Positions 1 through 6,500 of a DNA stretch of 41,671 nt are shown here, in pieces. Made by a program: the position numbers and the translations under genes. The DNA comes from a virus. The notes beneath the pieces are model-generated. The model was not told where the DNA came from. It made no database searches and saw only the letters and a program-made list of their open reading frames with translations. The stretch covers positions 1 through 41,671 of the IMG/VR virus record IMGVR_UViG_3300042554_000812; one strand, 5' to 3'. Numbering within the stretch: position 1 is the first letter of the stretch; every line of letters begins with the position of its first letter.

Positions 1-34
1 CACACTTTGGACATAAAGAATCCTGCTGGCTCAT
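1..34 (-). CDS. N-terminus of a gene leaving the window, possible zinc-ribbon protein (partial)
   Basis: Only 11 codons are visible, reading MSQQDSLCPKC. The ATG at 34-32 shares ATGA with the stop of the gene to its right, and AGAGG lies 8-9 bases upstream within that gene's last codons. The same junction layout occurs at 429-432. A CPxC pair this close to the N-terminus suggests a metal-binding ribbon, but the rest of the gene is outside the window, so the product is unknown. Confidence 0.5.
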   Translation of the reverse strand, partial: MSQQDSLCPKC

Positions 35-432
35 GTGTTTTTACCTCTTAATTTAAGTTCTATATGCCTTGCATAGTCATGCAAAGTCTCGTTAGGTTTC
101 CAATCCACTGCGCTGATCTCCTCATCCGTCAGACTGACCCATTGCTTTGGTGGTGCGGTGTAGAGGGGCACTGTGTGGTGCAGGTCAGGACCTGTCCGCA
201 CTTTCATGTCAAAGTTTTGCAGGTCGAATGAATTGGCCCACGCCACCGGCTCATGTTCATCTTTTACGATTTCATCAACACGTTCTTGTGATGTGTCGTC
301 GGCATCGACAAGTGCTTGGCGTAAAACGGCAATGGCTTCGATGTAGTAATTTTTATCGCCTGTTTCCATCAGCATCTCTGCGCTTGCATCCTCCAGCACC
401 TCTATCGCTTCTTCAATAGCTTCTCTGCTCAT
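31..432 (-). CDS. Modular early protein with EPVAW and WVSLTDEEI elements
   Basis: This 133-residue protein has an acidic helical N-terminus, a central HEPVAWANSF element leading to VPLYTAPPKQ, then WVSLTDEEI and a C-terminal ARHIELKLRGKNT. The last two elements recur in the genes at 652-852 and 845-1219, and the EPVA element recurs in 845-1219, so this is one member of a mix-and-match family inside the operon. It starts in an ATGA overlap with the gene at 429-662, with AAGGAGA upstream. Its last codons carry the ribosome site of the next gene leftward. The biochemical role is unknown. The size and place in a leftward operon fit a dispensable host-interaction gene, which is inference. Confidence 0.82.
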   Translation of the reverse strand: MSREAIEEAIEVLEDASAEMLMETGDKNYYIEAIAVLRQALVDADDTSQERVDEIVKDEHEPVAWANSFDLQNFDMKVRTGPDLHHTVPLYTAPPKQWVSLTDEEISAVDWKPNETLHDYARHIELKLRGKNT

Positions 433-662
433 GTGTTTTTCTCCTTAGCCGTTCTGACATTCCACTCGCAAGCAAGCTCTCCAGACCGAGAATTGCCGAC
501 AGGGATCAGGTACGGTTTAATGATCTCCATGAAGGCTTTTCTTTCATGTGCTGCGACAAGGGCGGCGAAGCGGGCAAAGCCCTCAAGCCCCATTATTTCT
601 GCCACGCCGTCAGCAAACCCAGCCTCCCGCGCCATGCGGATGATGTCGTCTCTATCCACCAT
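429..662 (-). CDS. Small early protein with the FAALVAAHER module
   Basis: The 77-residue product begins with a DDIIRMAREAG helix and continues to ARFAALVAAHERKAF. The same two-part module opens the protein at 8034-8486 on the other strand (EIIKMAKEAG, ERFAALVAAHEREAC), so the two share ancestry over about 50 residues. The C-terminus AKEKNT is encoded by the DNA that holds AAGGAGA, the ribosome site of the next gene. The start ATG at 662 lies inside the end of the gene at 652-852. No catalytic motif is visible and the function is unknown. Confidence 0.8.
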   Translation of the reverse strand: MVDRDDIIRMAREAGFADGVAEIMGLEGFARFAALVAAHERKAFMEIIKPYLIPVGNSRSGELACEWNVRTAKEKNT

Positions 663-852
663 TCTTCTCCTTCAGCTTCGCCTCAATCGCCCTTGCGAAA
701 GAAAAAGTTTCACTGTTTGCTGATGTCAATTCATCCGCTTCTATGTCGCAAATTTCTATCTCCGTCAGCCCAACCCATTCACGCCGCTGCGCCTCGTCCC
801 AGGCTTTTTCAAGCCAGTTCATCCATTCAGTTTTTGTCATCGGTTTAGCCAT
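652..852 (-). CDS. Small early protein with the WVGLTEIEI module
   Basis: I place the start at the ATG at 852 (MAKPMTKTEW), not at the upstream ATG at 954, because GGGAG lies 7 bases before it and it overlaps the previous stop as ATGGCTAA. The 66-residue protein has a Trp-rich N-terminus, then REWVGLTEIEI and FARAIEAKLKEKN. The latter two elements are shared with the neighbours at 31-432 and 845-1219. The last codons, AAGGAGAAGAAT, also hold the ribosome site and start of the next gene. Function unknown. Confidence 0.78.
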   Translation of the reverse strand: MAKPMTKTEWMNWLEKAWDEAQRREWVGLTEIEICDIEADELTSANSETFSFARAIEAKLKEKNGG

Positions 853-1219
853 GGTTTTTCTCCCGTAACTTGGCTTCAATCGCACGGGCAAAAAGTGTTT
901 TATCAAGCTCATCCAGAAACCAACACCCTGACTCAGCCTGATAAACCTCCTCATCAGTCAGCCCAACCCATTCTTTCGGCGAGCGGTACAAGGCCATACC
1001 AACGGGTAAAACAAGTGCAGGATCAGTTGGCTGTATGACGCAATGTCCGTTATGAAATCCTGTTACATACGCTACAGGTTCTTGATGCTCAATCATGGCT
1101 TCCAATTCTTTGATCGCCTGCCTACGCTCTTCAAGTTCCTCGTGATACACAAGACGTGTGCCGCGCTTTAAGACCTTTAGTGCTAGTTCTAAGCTTGGTC
1201 GTTGTCCAGTAGTTTCCAT
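845..1219 (-). CDS. Modular early protein with EPVAY and WVGLTDEEV elements
   Basis: This 124-residue product has a charged helix rich in Arg and Glu (residues about 20-45), an HQEPVAYVTGF element, a hydrophobic stretch ending in ALYRSPKE, then WVGLTDEEV and a C-terminal FARAIEAKLREKNHG. The order matches the protein at 31-432, so the two look like diverged copies. The start at 1219 is preceded by GGAGGTGAGG, the strongest ribosome site in this operon, and lies inside the end of the gene at 1189-1443. No enzyme motif is visible; function unknown. Confidence 0.83.
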   Translation of the reverse strand: METTGQRPSLELALKVLKRGTRLVYHEELEERRQAIKELEAMIEHQEPVAYVTGFHNGHCVIQPTDPALVLPVGMALYRSPKEWVGLTDEEVYQAESGCWFLDELDKTLFARAIEAKLREKNHG

Positions 1220-1443
1220 TCCTCACCTCCCCTCACAATCTCCTTGGCGTGTGCATACCCTGCATCCCATCCTGACCTGAATGCTTGGCCATGAGATGAA
1301 CGGGTGAACGTGAATCGATCAAATGAATAGCCTTCCCCTACAGAAGACTTAGCCCACTTAACCCAATTATCAAAAGCTGGATGGTTTTCGGCAGGGCATT
1401 TCTTTCCGATGCGGCATTCACCGTGGCATGGTGGGCAGCTCAT
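1189..1443 (-). CDS. Small cysteine-containing early protein
   Basis: The 84-residue protein starts MSCPPCHGECRIGKKCP, giving four Cys and one His within 17 residues. Such a cluster could bind a metal, but the spacing is not a standard zinc ribbon. The rest is polar, with an aromatic FDRFTFTRSS patch and a SGWDAGYAHAKEIV helix. It overlaps the genes on both sides (25 bases upstream, 31 bases downstream), so translation is probably coupled. I do not recognise the family. Confidence 0.75.
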   Translation of the reverse strand: MSCPPCHGECRIGKKCPAENHPAFDNWVKWAKSSVGEGYSFDRFTFTRSSHGQAFRSGWDAGYAHAKEIVRGGEEWKLLDNDQA

Positions 1444-1639
1444 TCTTCCAATCTCCTATGATTTGATCAGGGTCGTTGGTACTTACCATATGGTTGATTG
1501 CGTTGTAAGCCATCTTCATTTCAGCAGCAGCCAGAAGGCACTTCTCCATGGCTTCCATGTTCTTGTGGTTCTGACAATCCTCGTAGATTTCTCGTATAAG
1601 TTTCGTAGTGGTTAGCAAATGGATGGAGTAATCAATCAT
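1418..1639 (-). CDS. Small helical early protein, unknown
   Basis: I use the ATG at 1639 (MIDYSIHLL), because it makes an ATGA overlap with the previous stop and has AAGG 8 bases upstream. A longer form would need a TTG at 1645. The 73-residue product is predicted to be mostly helical, with a KCLLAAAEMKMAYNAINHM segment. No recognised domain. Its position between a ribbon-helix-helix-like gene and a Cys-containing gene says only that it belongs to the same transcript. Confidence 0.72.
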   Translation of the reverse strand: MIDYSIHLLTTTKLIREIYEDCQNHKNMEAMEKCLLAAAEMKMAYNAINHMVSTNDPDQIIGDWKNELPTMPR

Positions 1640-1929
1640 GGGCAAACCTTCAAATAGTCTTTGATATCACGGACGATCATATGGCCAAGCGTCTCGCCAC
1701 CAGGAAATGTAATTTGACCATGGCGGGACTTGTAAACAATCTCAACAGCCTTCTCCATGCCAAGCCTGAACCCTTCATCAAACTCCATGGGTCGATCATT
1801 CATGGTGTCGATTGCACGCCTGACGTAGTCCGATGCACTCCTTGTGGCGGACATGGCACGAAGCTTAGCAATCTGATCCTCACGCAAGTAAACCTGATAC
1901 GGAATTAGTTTTCGTCGGTAGCTTTCCAT
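1636..1929 (-). CDS. Ribbon-helix-helix-like small protein
   Basis: The first 45 of 97 residues fit a CopG/Arc-type ribbon-helix-helix fold: a short strand with alternating residues (LIPYQVYL), a helix (EDQIAKLRAMS), a turn, and a second helix (SASDYVRRAIDTM). Proteins with this fold dimerise and insert the strand into the major groove. The second half (EGFRLGMEKAVEIV onward) is not recognised and may be a partner-binding part. It overlaps the genes on both sides. It could regulate the leftward early operon, which is inference from fold and place. Confidence 0.72.
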   Translation of the reverse strand: MESYRRKLIPYQVYLREDQIAKLRAMSATRSASDYVRRAIDTMNDRPMEFDEGFRLGMEKAVEIVYKSRHGQITFPGGETLGHMIVRDIKDYLKVCP

Positions 1930-2324
1930 GTCTCGTATTCCTTGCGTAGTTCAATGAGGGTGTGCTGTGCTTCTTGGTTAGTCGCTAGCTCACTGCGTGA
2001 ATCAATATTGCAAGCTTCACAAATGGACCGGGCTGCATCTTCTTCTGATACACCAAAGCACCAACCCATGTGGACGCACCAGCGTTGAAACTCTGGATCT
2101 TTAGCCAGTATTCCGGCAGTCTGGATAAATGAATTGACCTTGGGTCTGACATAAGGTTGTTCATCGTCACCAATACGAACCATGGCCACGGCATACCGAG
2201 CACCAACAAAATCCCTGACCAAGTCCTGGCTCAGATCATCTGGGTGAATAGCAAGCGTAAGAAGAAACCCGTCCTTGTTTTGACGCAAGGACACCTTAAC
2301 GCATTCAAAGTTAATGGGATCCAC
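1905..2324 (-). CDS. Conserved-looking phage protein, unknown function
   Basis: The 139-residue protein has an N-terminal half of alternating strands (VKVSLRQNKDGFLLTLAIHPDD, then ARYAVAMVRIGDD) and a C-terminal half with WCVHMGWCFGVSEEDA and SICEACNI. The compact N-terminal beta part with an acidic loop is typical of a small phage domain I cannot name. It overlaps the next gene leftward by 25 bases and the previous gene by 14, so it is embedded in the operon. No catalytic residues can be assigned. Confidence 0.78.
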   Translation of the reverse strand: MDPINFECVKVSLRQNKDGFLLTLAIHPDDLSQDLVRDFVGARYAVAMVRIGDDEQPYVRPKVNSFIQTAGILAKDPEFQRWCVHMGWCFGVSEEDAARSICEACNIDSRSELATNQEAQHTLIELRKEYETWKATDEN

Positions 2325-2769
2325 CGAATAATCTCCTAAAGAAACTGCCTATGGATTCAAGCCATGTCTGCTTGGGTGGTGGAGAAAACATAATTGCACC
2401 GGGCTTCACATCAACAGGCGCACCCTCAATTGTTGCAATACCTGCTGGCCTTGGTCGCAACGTCCTGGCAATTACCCACATGGGGCGGCGGAACTGAGCA
2501 GCAATGTCTGCATCTTTAACACCTTTAAGTCCCATGGCCATGATGGCGTTTCCCTCTGACATGCTTGGGAAACCTCTAGCCCATCCGCCGTTGATCGGTG
2601 AGAACCTATCGGCGCAATACTTGTAGGCTGTCTTCTCAGATATCTTGAGATTCTCTGCCATCTCGGAAGGGTGTAACCCCTCCCAATACAGTTGAACCAA
2701 TCGAGCCTTATCTTCAGAAGACAGAAAGTAAGAAGACCGTTTTGTGCGGCGGCGACGTTTCTTTTGCAT
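2311..2769 (-). CDS. Helix-turn-helix DNA-binding protein
   Basis: I choose the ATG at 2769 (MQKKRRRRTKRSS), since GAGG lies just upstream and the longer reading to 2904 runs back through the gene at 2777-3058. The 152-residue product opens with a basic tail, followed by a helix-turn-helix of the kind used by resolvases and sigma-like factors (ARLVQLYWEGLHPSEMAENL, then ISEKTAYKYC). A second similar unit follows (MGLKGVKDADIAAQF, then RPMWVIARTLR). Two such units suggest binding to a two-part DNA site. The C-terminus SFFRRLFGG is amphipathic. It could be an early regulator, from domain content only. Confidence 0.8.
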   Translation of the reverse strand: MQKKRRRRTKRSSYFLSSEDKARLVQLYWEGLHPSEMAENLKISEKTAYKYCADRFSPINGGWARGFPSMSEGNAIMAMGLKGVKDADIAAQFRRPMWVIARTLRPRPAGIATIEGAPVDVKPGAIMFSPPPKQTWLESIGSFFRRLFGGSH

Positions 2770-2776
2770 GGCTACC

Positions 2777-3058
2777 TCAAAAAGGGATCGCGTCATCGTC
2801 AATAGGCTTGGGCGCCGGACGCTGTTCTTCATTACGCTCCCATGCCTGCTTAAGCTTGGCGCTGAAGTATTCACCGTACTGACCTTGCTTAGACCAAAGG
2901 GCAATGTTGATCTTTACTTCTTCACCACTCTTTGCCTTGCGTGAGATATACGCACAGAGTTCTGCTGATAACTCGATGTCGCCACGAAAGTCTGGTGCGT
3001 TCTCTGTCTTTACCCTTGGCGTAAACAAGGCGCCTGAGTCATAGTATTTTTTATTCAC
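2777..3058 (-). CDS. Small protein with an SSB-type C-terminal tail
   Basis: The 93-residue protein ends in KPIDDDAIPF. An acidic run closing in IPF is the tail by which bacterial single-strand DNA-binding proteins recruit repair and replication enzymes. The body has strands around ELSAELCAYISRKA and EEVKINIALWSKQ, enough for a small beta fold, but I cannot confirm an OB fold. The gene follows the ERF annealase in a 4-base ATGA overlap, so the two are co-translated. A single-strand binding or annealing accessory role is the natural reading; tail and context are seen, the role is inferred. Confidence 0.72.
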   Translation of the reverse strand: MNKKYYDSGALFTPRVKTENAPDFRGDIELSAELCAYISRKAKSGEEVKINIALWSKQGQYGEYFSAKLKQAWERNEEQRPAPKPIDDDAIPF

Positions 3059-3711
3059 TTTGCTGCTCCTTCTATTTCGTCCTTACGGTTCTTAAATGCG
3101 GCTAACAATTCAATGTATTTGTCAGGCGCGTGCTGCTCGATACGCTTTGCGTTCTCGGCGTTGTCCTTCCAGTACTGGTTCAAGCTTTTTACAGTAGTAG
3201 CTGAAGATAGGAACGTAACGTAATGATCCATAAGGAAATTTACGTTATCGTCATCTATAGGTTTGACCTGTGGCTTTGGTTCTTCTTGCTTGGGTTTCTC
3301 TGGTGGTGCAGAGTTAATTACGCCACGTGGCGTAATTACCTTGGTGGCTGCATTACCGTCATCGTCCTCTGGTGCAATGCCGCAAGCCGCCATAAGGCTG
3401 TACCGACGTGCATACGTTAATGCAGATCCGTAACCTTGTGGGTCATGTTTAGCAGCAGGCACATGAAGCTTGCCGGCCGATAACATTTCTCCAGAGTCAT
3501 GGACAAAGACGGTCTCCACTGTCACTCCATCTTGACACTCATGGGTCATTTGAATTAATGCGATACCGCTGTCATTCAGTGAGTCAATGACCGCCTCCAC
3601 GCAGGCCGCAAGATCGGCGTAGCGAGAACGAAAATGGCTATTTGTATTGGTCTTTAGTGCCGGGCTAAAACCCTTCTGCGCCTTAACTAAGGCTGCTGCT
3701 ATCTTCTGCAT
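3055..3711 (-). CDS. erf: ERF-family single-strand DNA annealing protein
   Basis: The 218-residue protein matches the ERF recombinase family: an N-terminal core (KIAAALVKAQKGF, then RSRYADLAACVEAV), and the signature GSALTYARRYSLMAACGI followed by an acidic EDDDGNA. ERF proteins form rings on single-stranded DNA and anneal complementary strands for recombination and genome circularisation. Residues about 125-150 form a Pro/Lys-rich linker holding the palindrome-coded peptide VITPRGVI, and a helical tail follows. It overlaps the exonuclease gene by 29 bases and the SSB-tailed gene by 4, giving the usual exonuclease-annealase pair. Reading the family from the TYARRYSL region is secure. Confidence 0.93.
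   Translation of the reverse strand: MQKIAAALVKAQKGFSPALKTNTNSHFRSRYADLAACVEAVIDSLNDSGIALIQMTHECQDGVTVETVFVHDSGEMLSAGKLHVPAAKHDPQGYGSALTYARRYSLMAACGIAPEDDDGNAATKVITPRGVINSAPPEKPKQEEPKPQVKPIDDDNVNFLMDHYVTFLSSATTVKSLNQYWKDNAENAKRIEQHAPDKYIELLAAFKNRKDEIEGAAK
3315..3338. repeat. Palindromic element copy 1, in the ERF gene
   Basis: A perfect 24-base palindrome with core ATTACGCCACGTGGCGTAAT. On the minus strand it is in frame with the ERF gene and codes VITPRGVI in the linker after the ERF core. Three more copies are at 10669, 17235 and 29584. Confidence 0.95.
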
Positions 3712-4552
3712 TTGTATCTCCTAGTTGCTTACCAAAATCACAGTACTGCCGTACATCACAAAAACTTACACAGCGCGTATTCACTCCAGGCCGGTGAATG
3801 ATTTCTAGTCCCGGCTTCAGTGCTGCATCTGCATCTTCTTTTAGATAAAAGATCTTCGTTGCACGCTTGGCGCCTACCTTTTGCAAGGCCCATGTCTCAG
3901 GCTTTGCCCATCGTTCATCAGGCGTACACAGCGGTGGATCTTCCATGACCGTGGCGGCGTGTAGTGCTATACGCTGCTTGATGAATTTGTCTTGCTCTTC
4001 AAACGTCCACAGGGGTACATCAATCTGAACGATAGGTGCCTCTGGGTAATCTTGCTGCCTGCCTACGTTGCGTCGAGCCCAGTCACGCACGATGGCGTTG
4101 ATCTTCAGTCCTGATACGTCATGGCCATGAGCGCGGACAAGGTAGGCATAAAGGTTAAGCTGGTATTCCCATTCAATCTTTCCTGACATCACGGCAAAGC
4201 TTGATGTGACCTTCCAGTCCTCGATGACCCGGCCATGTGGCGTGACTACTTGGCGGTCGATGGCGCCAGAGATCTTCCAGCCATTGATCTCTTTGAAGTA
4301 CCGCTGCTCTTTGATCACATCATCTTCAGAGTATTTCTCAAGGATGAAATGCACAGCCGTGCCAAAGAGGGAGAAAACCGTGTCGCTGATGTCTTGCTCC
4401 ATCTCGTCGAAGTGCTTGTGCTTCAGAGCAACGACCCTGGGGCTGTCGATCAACTCAGTGACTGATAGCTTGGCATCACCCTTGCTGTAGTTCTTGCCAC
4501 GTGCAAAGCGCATGAGCACATCAGGCAGGTTGTATTTGTTAGTGATGATCAT
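3683..4552 (-). CDS. RecB/Cas4-like PD-(D/E)XK exonuclease
   Basis: The 289-residue protein carries the RecB-type nuclease motifs in order: FGTAVH with His 68, GAIDR with Asp 99, EDWK with Glu 111 and Lys 114, and QLNLYAY with Gln 131. Four cysteines, C209 and then C261, C265 and C271 near the end, resemble the iron-sulfur cluster cysteines of Cas4 and AddB, though the spacing is not exact. Such enzymes resect DNA ends to give the single strands used by the ERF annealase encoded just downstream. The start is in an ATGA overlap with a 48-codon gene. Confidence 0.9.
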   Translation of the reverse strand: MIITNKYNLPDVLMRFARGKNYSKGDAKLSVTELIDSPRVVALKHKHFDEMEQDISDTVFSLFGTAVHFILEKYSEDDVIKEQRYFKEINGWKISGAIDRQVVTPHGRVIEDWKVTSSFAVMSGKIEWEYQLNLYAYLVRAHGHDVSGLKINAIVRDWARRNVGRQQDYPEAPIVQIDVPLWTFEEQDKFIKQRIALHAATVMEDPPLCTPDERWAKPETWALQKVGAKRATKIFYLKEDADAALKPGLEIIHRPGVNTRCVSFCDVRQYCDFGKQLGDTNAEDSSSLS

Positions 4553-4695
4553 GGCTTGGCCTTTTCAAACTCCGTAATGACCGACATAAGAACTTGGAGG
4601 ATCTCTGGCTCAGGCGTCTGAAGGTAACGTTTAATCCAGAAGACCATGTCCTCAGCAACCTGGATAGCTTCGTATAAAGCTTGCTCATCAGTCAT
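4549..4695 (-). CDS. Tiny acidic helical protein, unknown
   Basis: This 48-residue gene fills the space between the exonuclease and the gene at 4692-4901, with a 4-base ATGA overlap at both ends. That spacing is the best evidence that it is translated. The product (MTDEQALYEAIQVAED to ITEFEKAKP) looks like one or two acidic helices with no Cys and no known motif. Confidence 0.75.
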   Translation of the reverse strand: MTDEQALYEAIQVAEDMVFWIKRYLQTPEPEILQVLMSVITEFEKAKP

Positions 4696-4901
4696 CGATC
4701 CCTCCGCTTCATCATCTCGTCCGCCACAAGGTAGGCGATATCAGCAAAGGCAACCTCTGGTTTCTGGCTAGGCATCTGACCCCAGTTGCCTGCGAAGATG
4801 CCGGTGATAACCTGGCCTGCGAAGTAATCGCGCATGGTCATGCCAGCGGTATTAGGTTCATGAAGATGCCCAATGTCATGGGGGAATGCATACTTTCTCA
4901 T
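4692..4901 (-). CDS. Small phage protein with GMTMRDYFAGQ motif
   Basis: The 69-residue product contains GMTMRDYFAGQVITG and, near the end, FADIAYLVADEMMKRR. I recognise the pair 'GMT-RDYFA' plus 'A-A--AD-M' from many small conserved phage proteins whose function is not known. ATGA overlap downstream and a 4-base overlap upstream place it firmly in the operon. A helical protein that binds a host factor is possible but unsupported. Confidence 0.82.
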   Translation of the reverse strand: MRKYAFPHDIGHLHEPNTAGMTMRDYFAGQVITGIFAGNWGQMPSQKPEVAFADIAYLVADEMMKRRDR

Positions 4902-5122
4902 TTCCGTCTCCCGATATTGAAATAGGCCTGGAGTGCTTTCACGATCTGTATGAAATCGCCCAGGTTATGGGCGTTCTTCAGATGATCGGCATCGATGTCA
5001 TCCCATAGTTCTTCAACTTCATCTAAGGTCATGGGCTTTAGGTCATCACGTAATAACTCAAGCTTGGCCACAACCGCTTTTAGGGCGGCGATCTGCTGGT
5101 CAATGATTTCGTGGGTCAGCAT
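4898..5122 (-). CDS. Small acidic helical protein, unknown
   Basis: The 74-residue product has a heptad-like N-terminal helix (EIIDQQIAALKAVVAKLELLRDD) that could be a short coiled coil, then an acidic TLDEVEELWDDIDADH stretch and a KALQAYFNI helix. Its ATG at 5122 lies one base past the stop of the membrane protein gene at 5124-5423. Not recognised; the coiled coil suggests it works as an oligomer. Confidence 0.78.
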   Translation of the reverse strand: MLTHEIIDQQIAALKAVVAKLELLRDDLKPMTLDEVEELWDDIDADHLKNAHNLGDFIQIVKALQAYFNIGRRK

Positions 5123-5123
5123 G

Positions 5124-5423
5124 TCAGTAACCAGTGGGCATACCGGCCCGCACCCACATACCGAATTGATAGAAGATGGTCACGAGCGCAACGATTAGGA
5201 GTGCGTTCAACGCTCTTCCCCATCGTCCGTACCATGTCCAGCCAGACACTGGGCGATTGAGGTAAATGTCTTGGACCCAGAGCTGGTCTTGGGTGATGGT
5301 CGTTTGCCATGCCGGAGGTGGCTTAAGATAATTCGCTCCGATTCTTGGCCGCTCGGGACGCAGGGTGACGTTACCTGCTTTATGGGTAGCAGGGGCTTTT
5401 CGTCTTCGGGTGACATAGAGCAT
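5124..5423 (-). CDS. Small single-span membrane protein
   Basis: The 99-residue product has a basic N-terminal region (TRRRKAPATHKAG), a Pro-rich middle, and one hydrophobic segment near the C-terminus (ALNALLIVALVTIFYQFG) that should span the inner membrane. AAGGA lies upstream of the ATG at 5423. The first 217 bases overlap the end of the reading frame of 5207-5770. The hydrophobic segment lies in the overlap's far part and beyond, and its quality argues that this frame is real. It might be a membrane-acting early protein; family unknown. Confidence 0.68.
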   Translation of the reverse strand: MLYVTRRRKAPATHKAGNVTLRPERPRIGANYLKPPPAWQTTITQDQLWVQDIYLNRPVSGWTWYGRWGRALNALLIVALVTIFYQFGMWVRAGMPTGY

Positions 5424-5770
5424 GTTTTGTCCTTATTCCAGAGTGAATAATTCAATCGATAAATGCGGCGCTGTTCTTCGCTGATACGCAGAGGTTCTTT
5501 GCTGCTAACCGCCATCCTGACGCGACCGTCATGCATAAAGGTCGAAAGCTTGTTACGCAGCCAGCCCGGATCTAAGTCCAGCCAGTTACAGTAGCTCTCA
5601 AGGTCTTTGCCAAACAGGAAATGAAACGCACTGCGAGCATGTTCATCAAGACGGTAATCTTCGACATCACGCTTGCGCTTGGACGGCGAGCCTATGTAAA
5701 TAGGCATACGACACGTATCAAGAATGGCACAGTTAACAACAGCTAATAAGACTCTTTGTTCGGGGATCAT
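5207..5770 (-). CDS. First gene of the left operon, phage protein of unknown function
   Basis: The first 115 or so of 187 residues look well constrained: EQRVLLAVVNCAILDTC, then HARSAFHFLFGKDLESYCNWLDLDPGWLRNKL, a pattern I know from short phage proteins of the 'AR-FL---L---C---GLDP--vR--L' kind. The remaining 70 residues overlap the membrane protein gene in another frame and are low-complexity and polar, so this tail may simply have no stop rather than a function. GGAG stands 5 bases before the ATG. It sits next to the operator-like repeat at 5774-5788. Confidence 0.75.
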   Translation of the reverse strand: MIPEQRVLLAVVNCAILDTCRMPIYIGSPSKRKRDVEDYRLDEHARSAFHFLFGKDLESYCNWLDLDPGWLRNKLSTFMHDGRVRMAVSSKEPLRISEEQRRIYRLNYSLWNKDKTCSMSPEDEKPLLPIKQVTSPCVPSGQESERIILSHLRHGKRPSPKTSSGSKTFTSIAQCLAGHGTDDGEER

Positions 5771-5773
5771 TGT

Positions 5774-5788
5774 GTTCTCCAGTAGAAC
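5774..5788. promoter_or_regulatory. Operator-like inverted repeat in the 5771-5842 divergent region
   Basis: GTTCT, five bases, AGAAC forms a clean inverted repeat just upstream of the leftward gene start at 5770. A candidate rightward promoter overlaps it (TTGTGT at 5770-5775, 18 bases, TACATT at 5794-5799, with an extended TGG). Further right lies a 12-base palindrome, GTATTGCAATAC (5811-5822), and the string GCAATACATCAGAGG (5816-5830), which nearly repeats at 16444-16458. A regulator that binds here could control both directions; the binding protein is not known. Confidence 0.5.
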
Positions 5789-5842
5789 AATGGTACATTA
5801 TGTTCACATCGTATTGCAATACATCAGAGGGGTATCCGACAA

Positions 5843-6298
5843 ATGGCAATCAATAGCCGACAGAAGGGAAGACGTGGCGAGTTAGAGGTGGCTAAGTTAA
5901 TTTCGACCGCCTTGGAAATGGAAGTGAAATTGAATTATGACCAAGCTGCGGCCGGTGGTTATGATATGAAAGTATGGGGTTGGGCGGTGGAAGTGAAGCG
6001 AGCCGAGAACCCTGACTGGCGGGCGTGGCAGCGACAGGCCCTGACATCAGCATGGAAGGATGGTCTGATGCCTATCCTTTTTCACCGTAGGAATCACGCA
6101 AGGTATTGGGATGTGTATTTACCGATCAGTGTGTTCCTGGTGGTGTGGGGCGGGCAAGGTCCATTTGATGAGAATGATTGGATGCAGGTATCGTTTGATG
6201 TAGCGATAGCAACAATGAGGATGACCCATGGATCCACGTATACGCAAGATGATCGTCAACGACATGATCGAATCCATACCTCAGCACCTCAAGCTTGA
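5843..6298 (+). CDS. Hjc-like PD-(D/E)XK nuclease
   Basis: The 151-residue protein shows the layout of archaeal-type Holliday junction resolvases and related phage nucleases: QKGRRGELEVAKLI (Glu of motif I), GGYDMKVWG (catalytic Asp), and WAVEVKRAE (E-x-K). These bind Mg and cut branched or flap DNA. Residues 60-110 alternate strands and helices as expected. The last 24 residues overlap the next gene and look like unconstrained readthrough. AGAGGGG lies 11 bases before the ATG. It is the first rightward gene after the divergent region, and would resolve branches left by ERF recombination before packaging. Confidence 0.85.
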   Translation: MAINSRQKGRRGELEVAKLISTALEMEVKLNYDQAAAGGYDMKVWGWAVEVKRAENPDWRAWQRQALTSAWKDGLMPILFHRRNHARYWDVYLPISVFLVVWGGQGPFDENDWMQVSFDVAIATMRMTHGSTYTQDDRQRHDRIHTSAPQA

Positions 6299-6440
6299 GG
6301 TAGCTACAGAGGTGGCCGAGCGCCGAGCCATGGAGTTGCAGATCCGATCAATCAAGTTATTGGCTGACACCAAAGCCTTTGCCGCATGGCTCAGGCAGAC
6401 TGGTTTGGACAAAAAAAATCCCGGTGAGGGGCCGGGATAA
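6228..6440 (+). CDS. Small helical protein overlapping the nuclease gene
   Basis: The 70-residue product (MDPRIRKMIVNDMIESIPQ, EVATEVAERRAMELQ, FAAWLRQTGL) is helical and charged. GAGG lies 7 bases before the ATG, and the frame starts 71 bases inside the nuclease gene. Its last codons run through the leftward terminator hairpin at 6411-6437, so the C-terminal NPGEGPG is probably a by-product of that structure. Function unknown. Confidence 0.65.
   Translation: MDPRIRKMIVNDMIESIPQHLKLEVATEVAERRAMELQIRSIKLLADTKAFAAWLRQTGLDKKNPGEGPG
6411..6437 (-). terminator. Rho-independent terminator for leftward transcripts
   Basis: On the minus strand TCCCGG and CCGGGA pair across a 7-base loop and are followed at once by eight T. 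That is a strong terminator for RNA coming from the right. On the plus strand no T run follows, so it does not end the genes at 5843-6440. No leftward gene is visible between here and 13452, so it may end a leftward RNA made from the 6441-7077 block. Confidence 0.75.
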
Positions 6441-6500
6441 ATCTTACGGGGTGGTAAGACAAGGAGACACACACGAACTTCAGGGATTAATGTAGCACAG

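Noticed and set aside
4232-4256. Possible fifth copy of the palindrome in the exonuclease gene (VVTPHGRVIEDWK)
   Set aside because: Only one arm resembles the element, and the residues lead straight into the catalytic EDWK, so the likeness is best explained by the protein's own motif.
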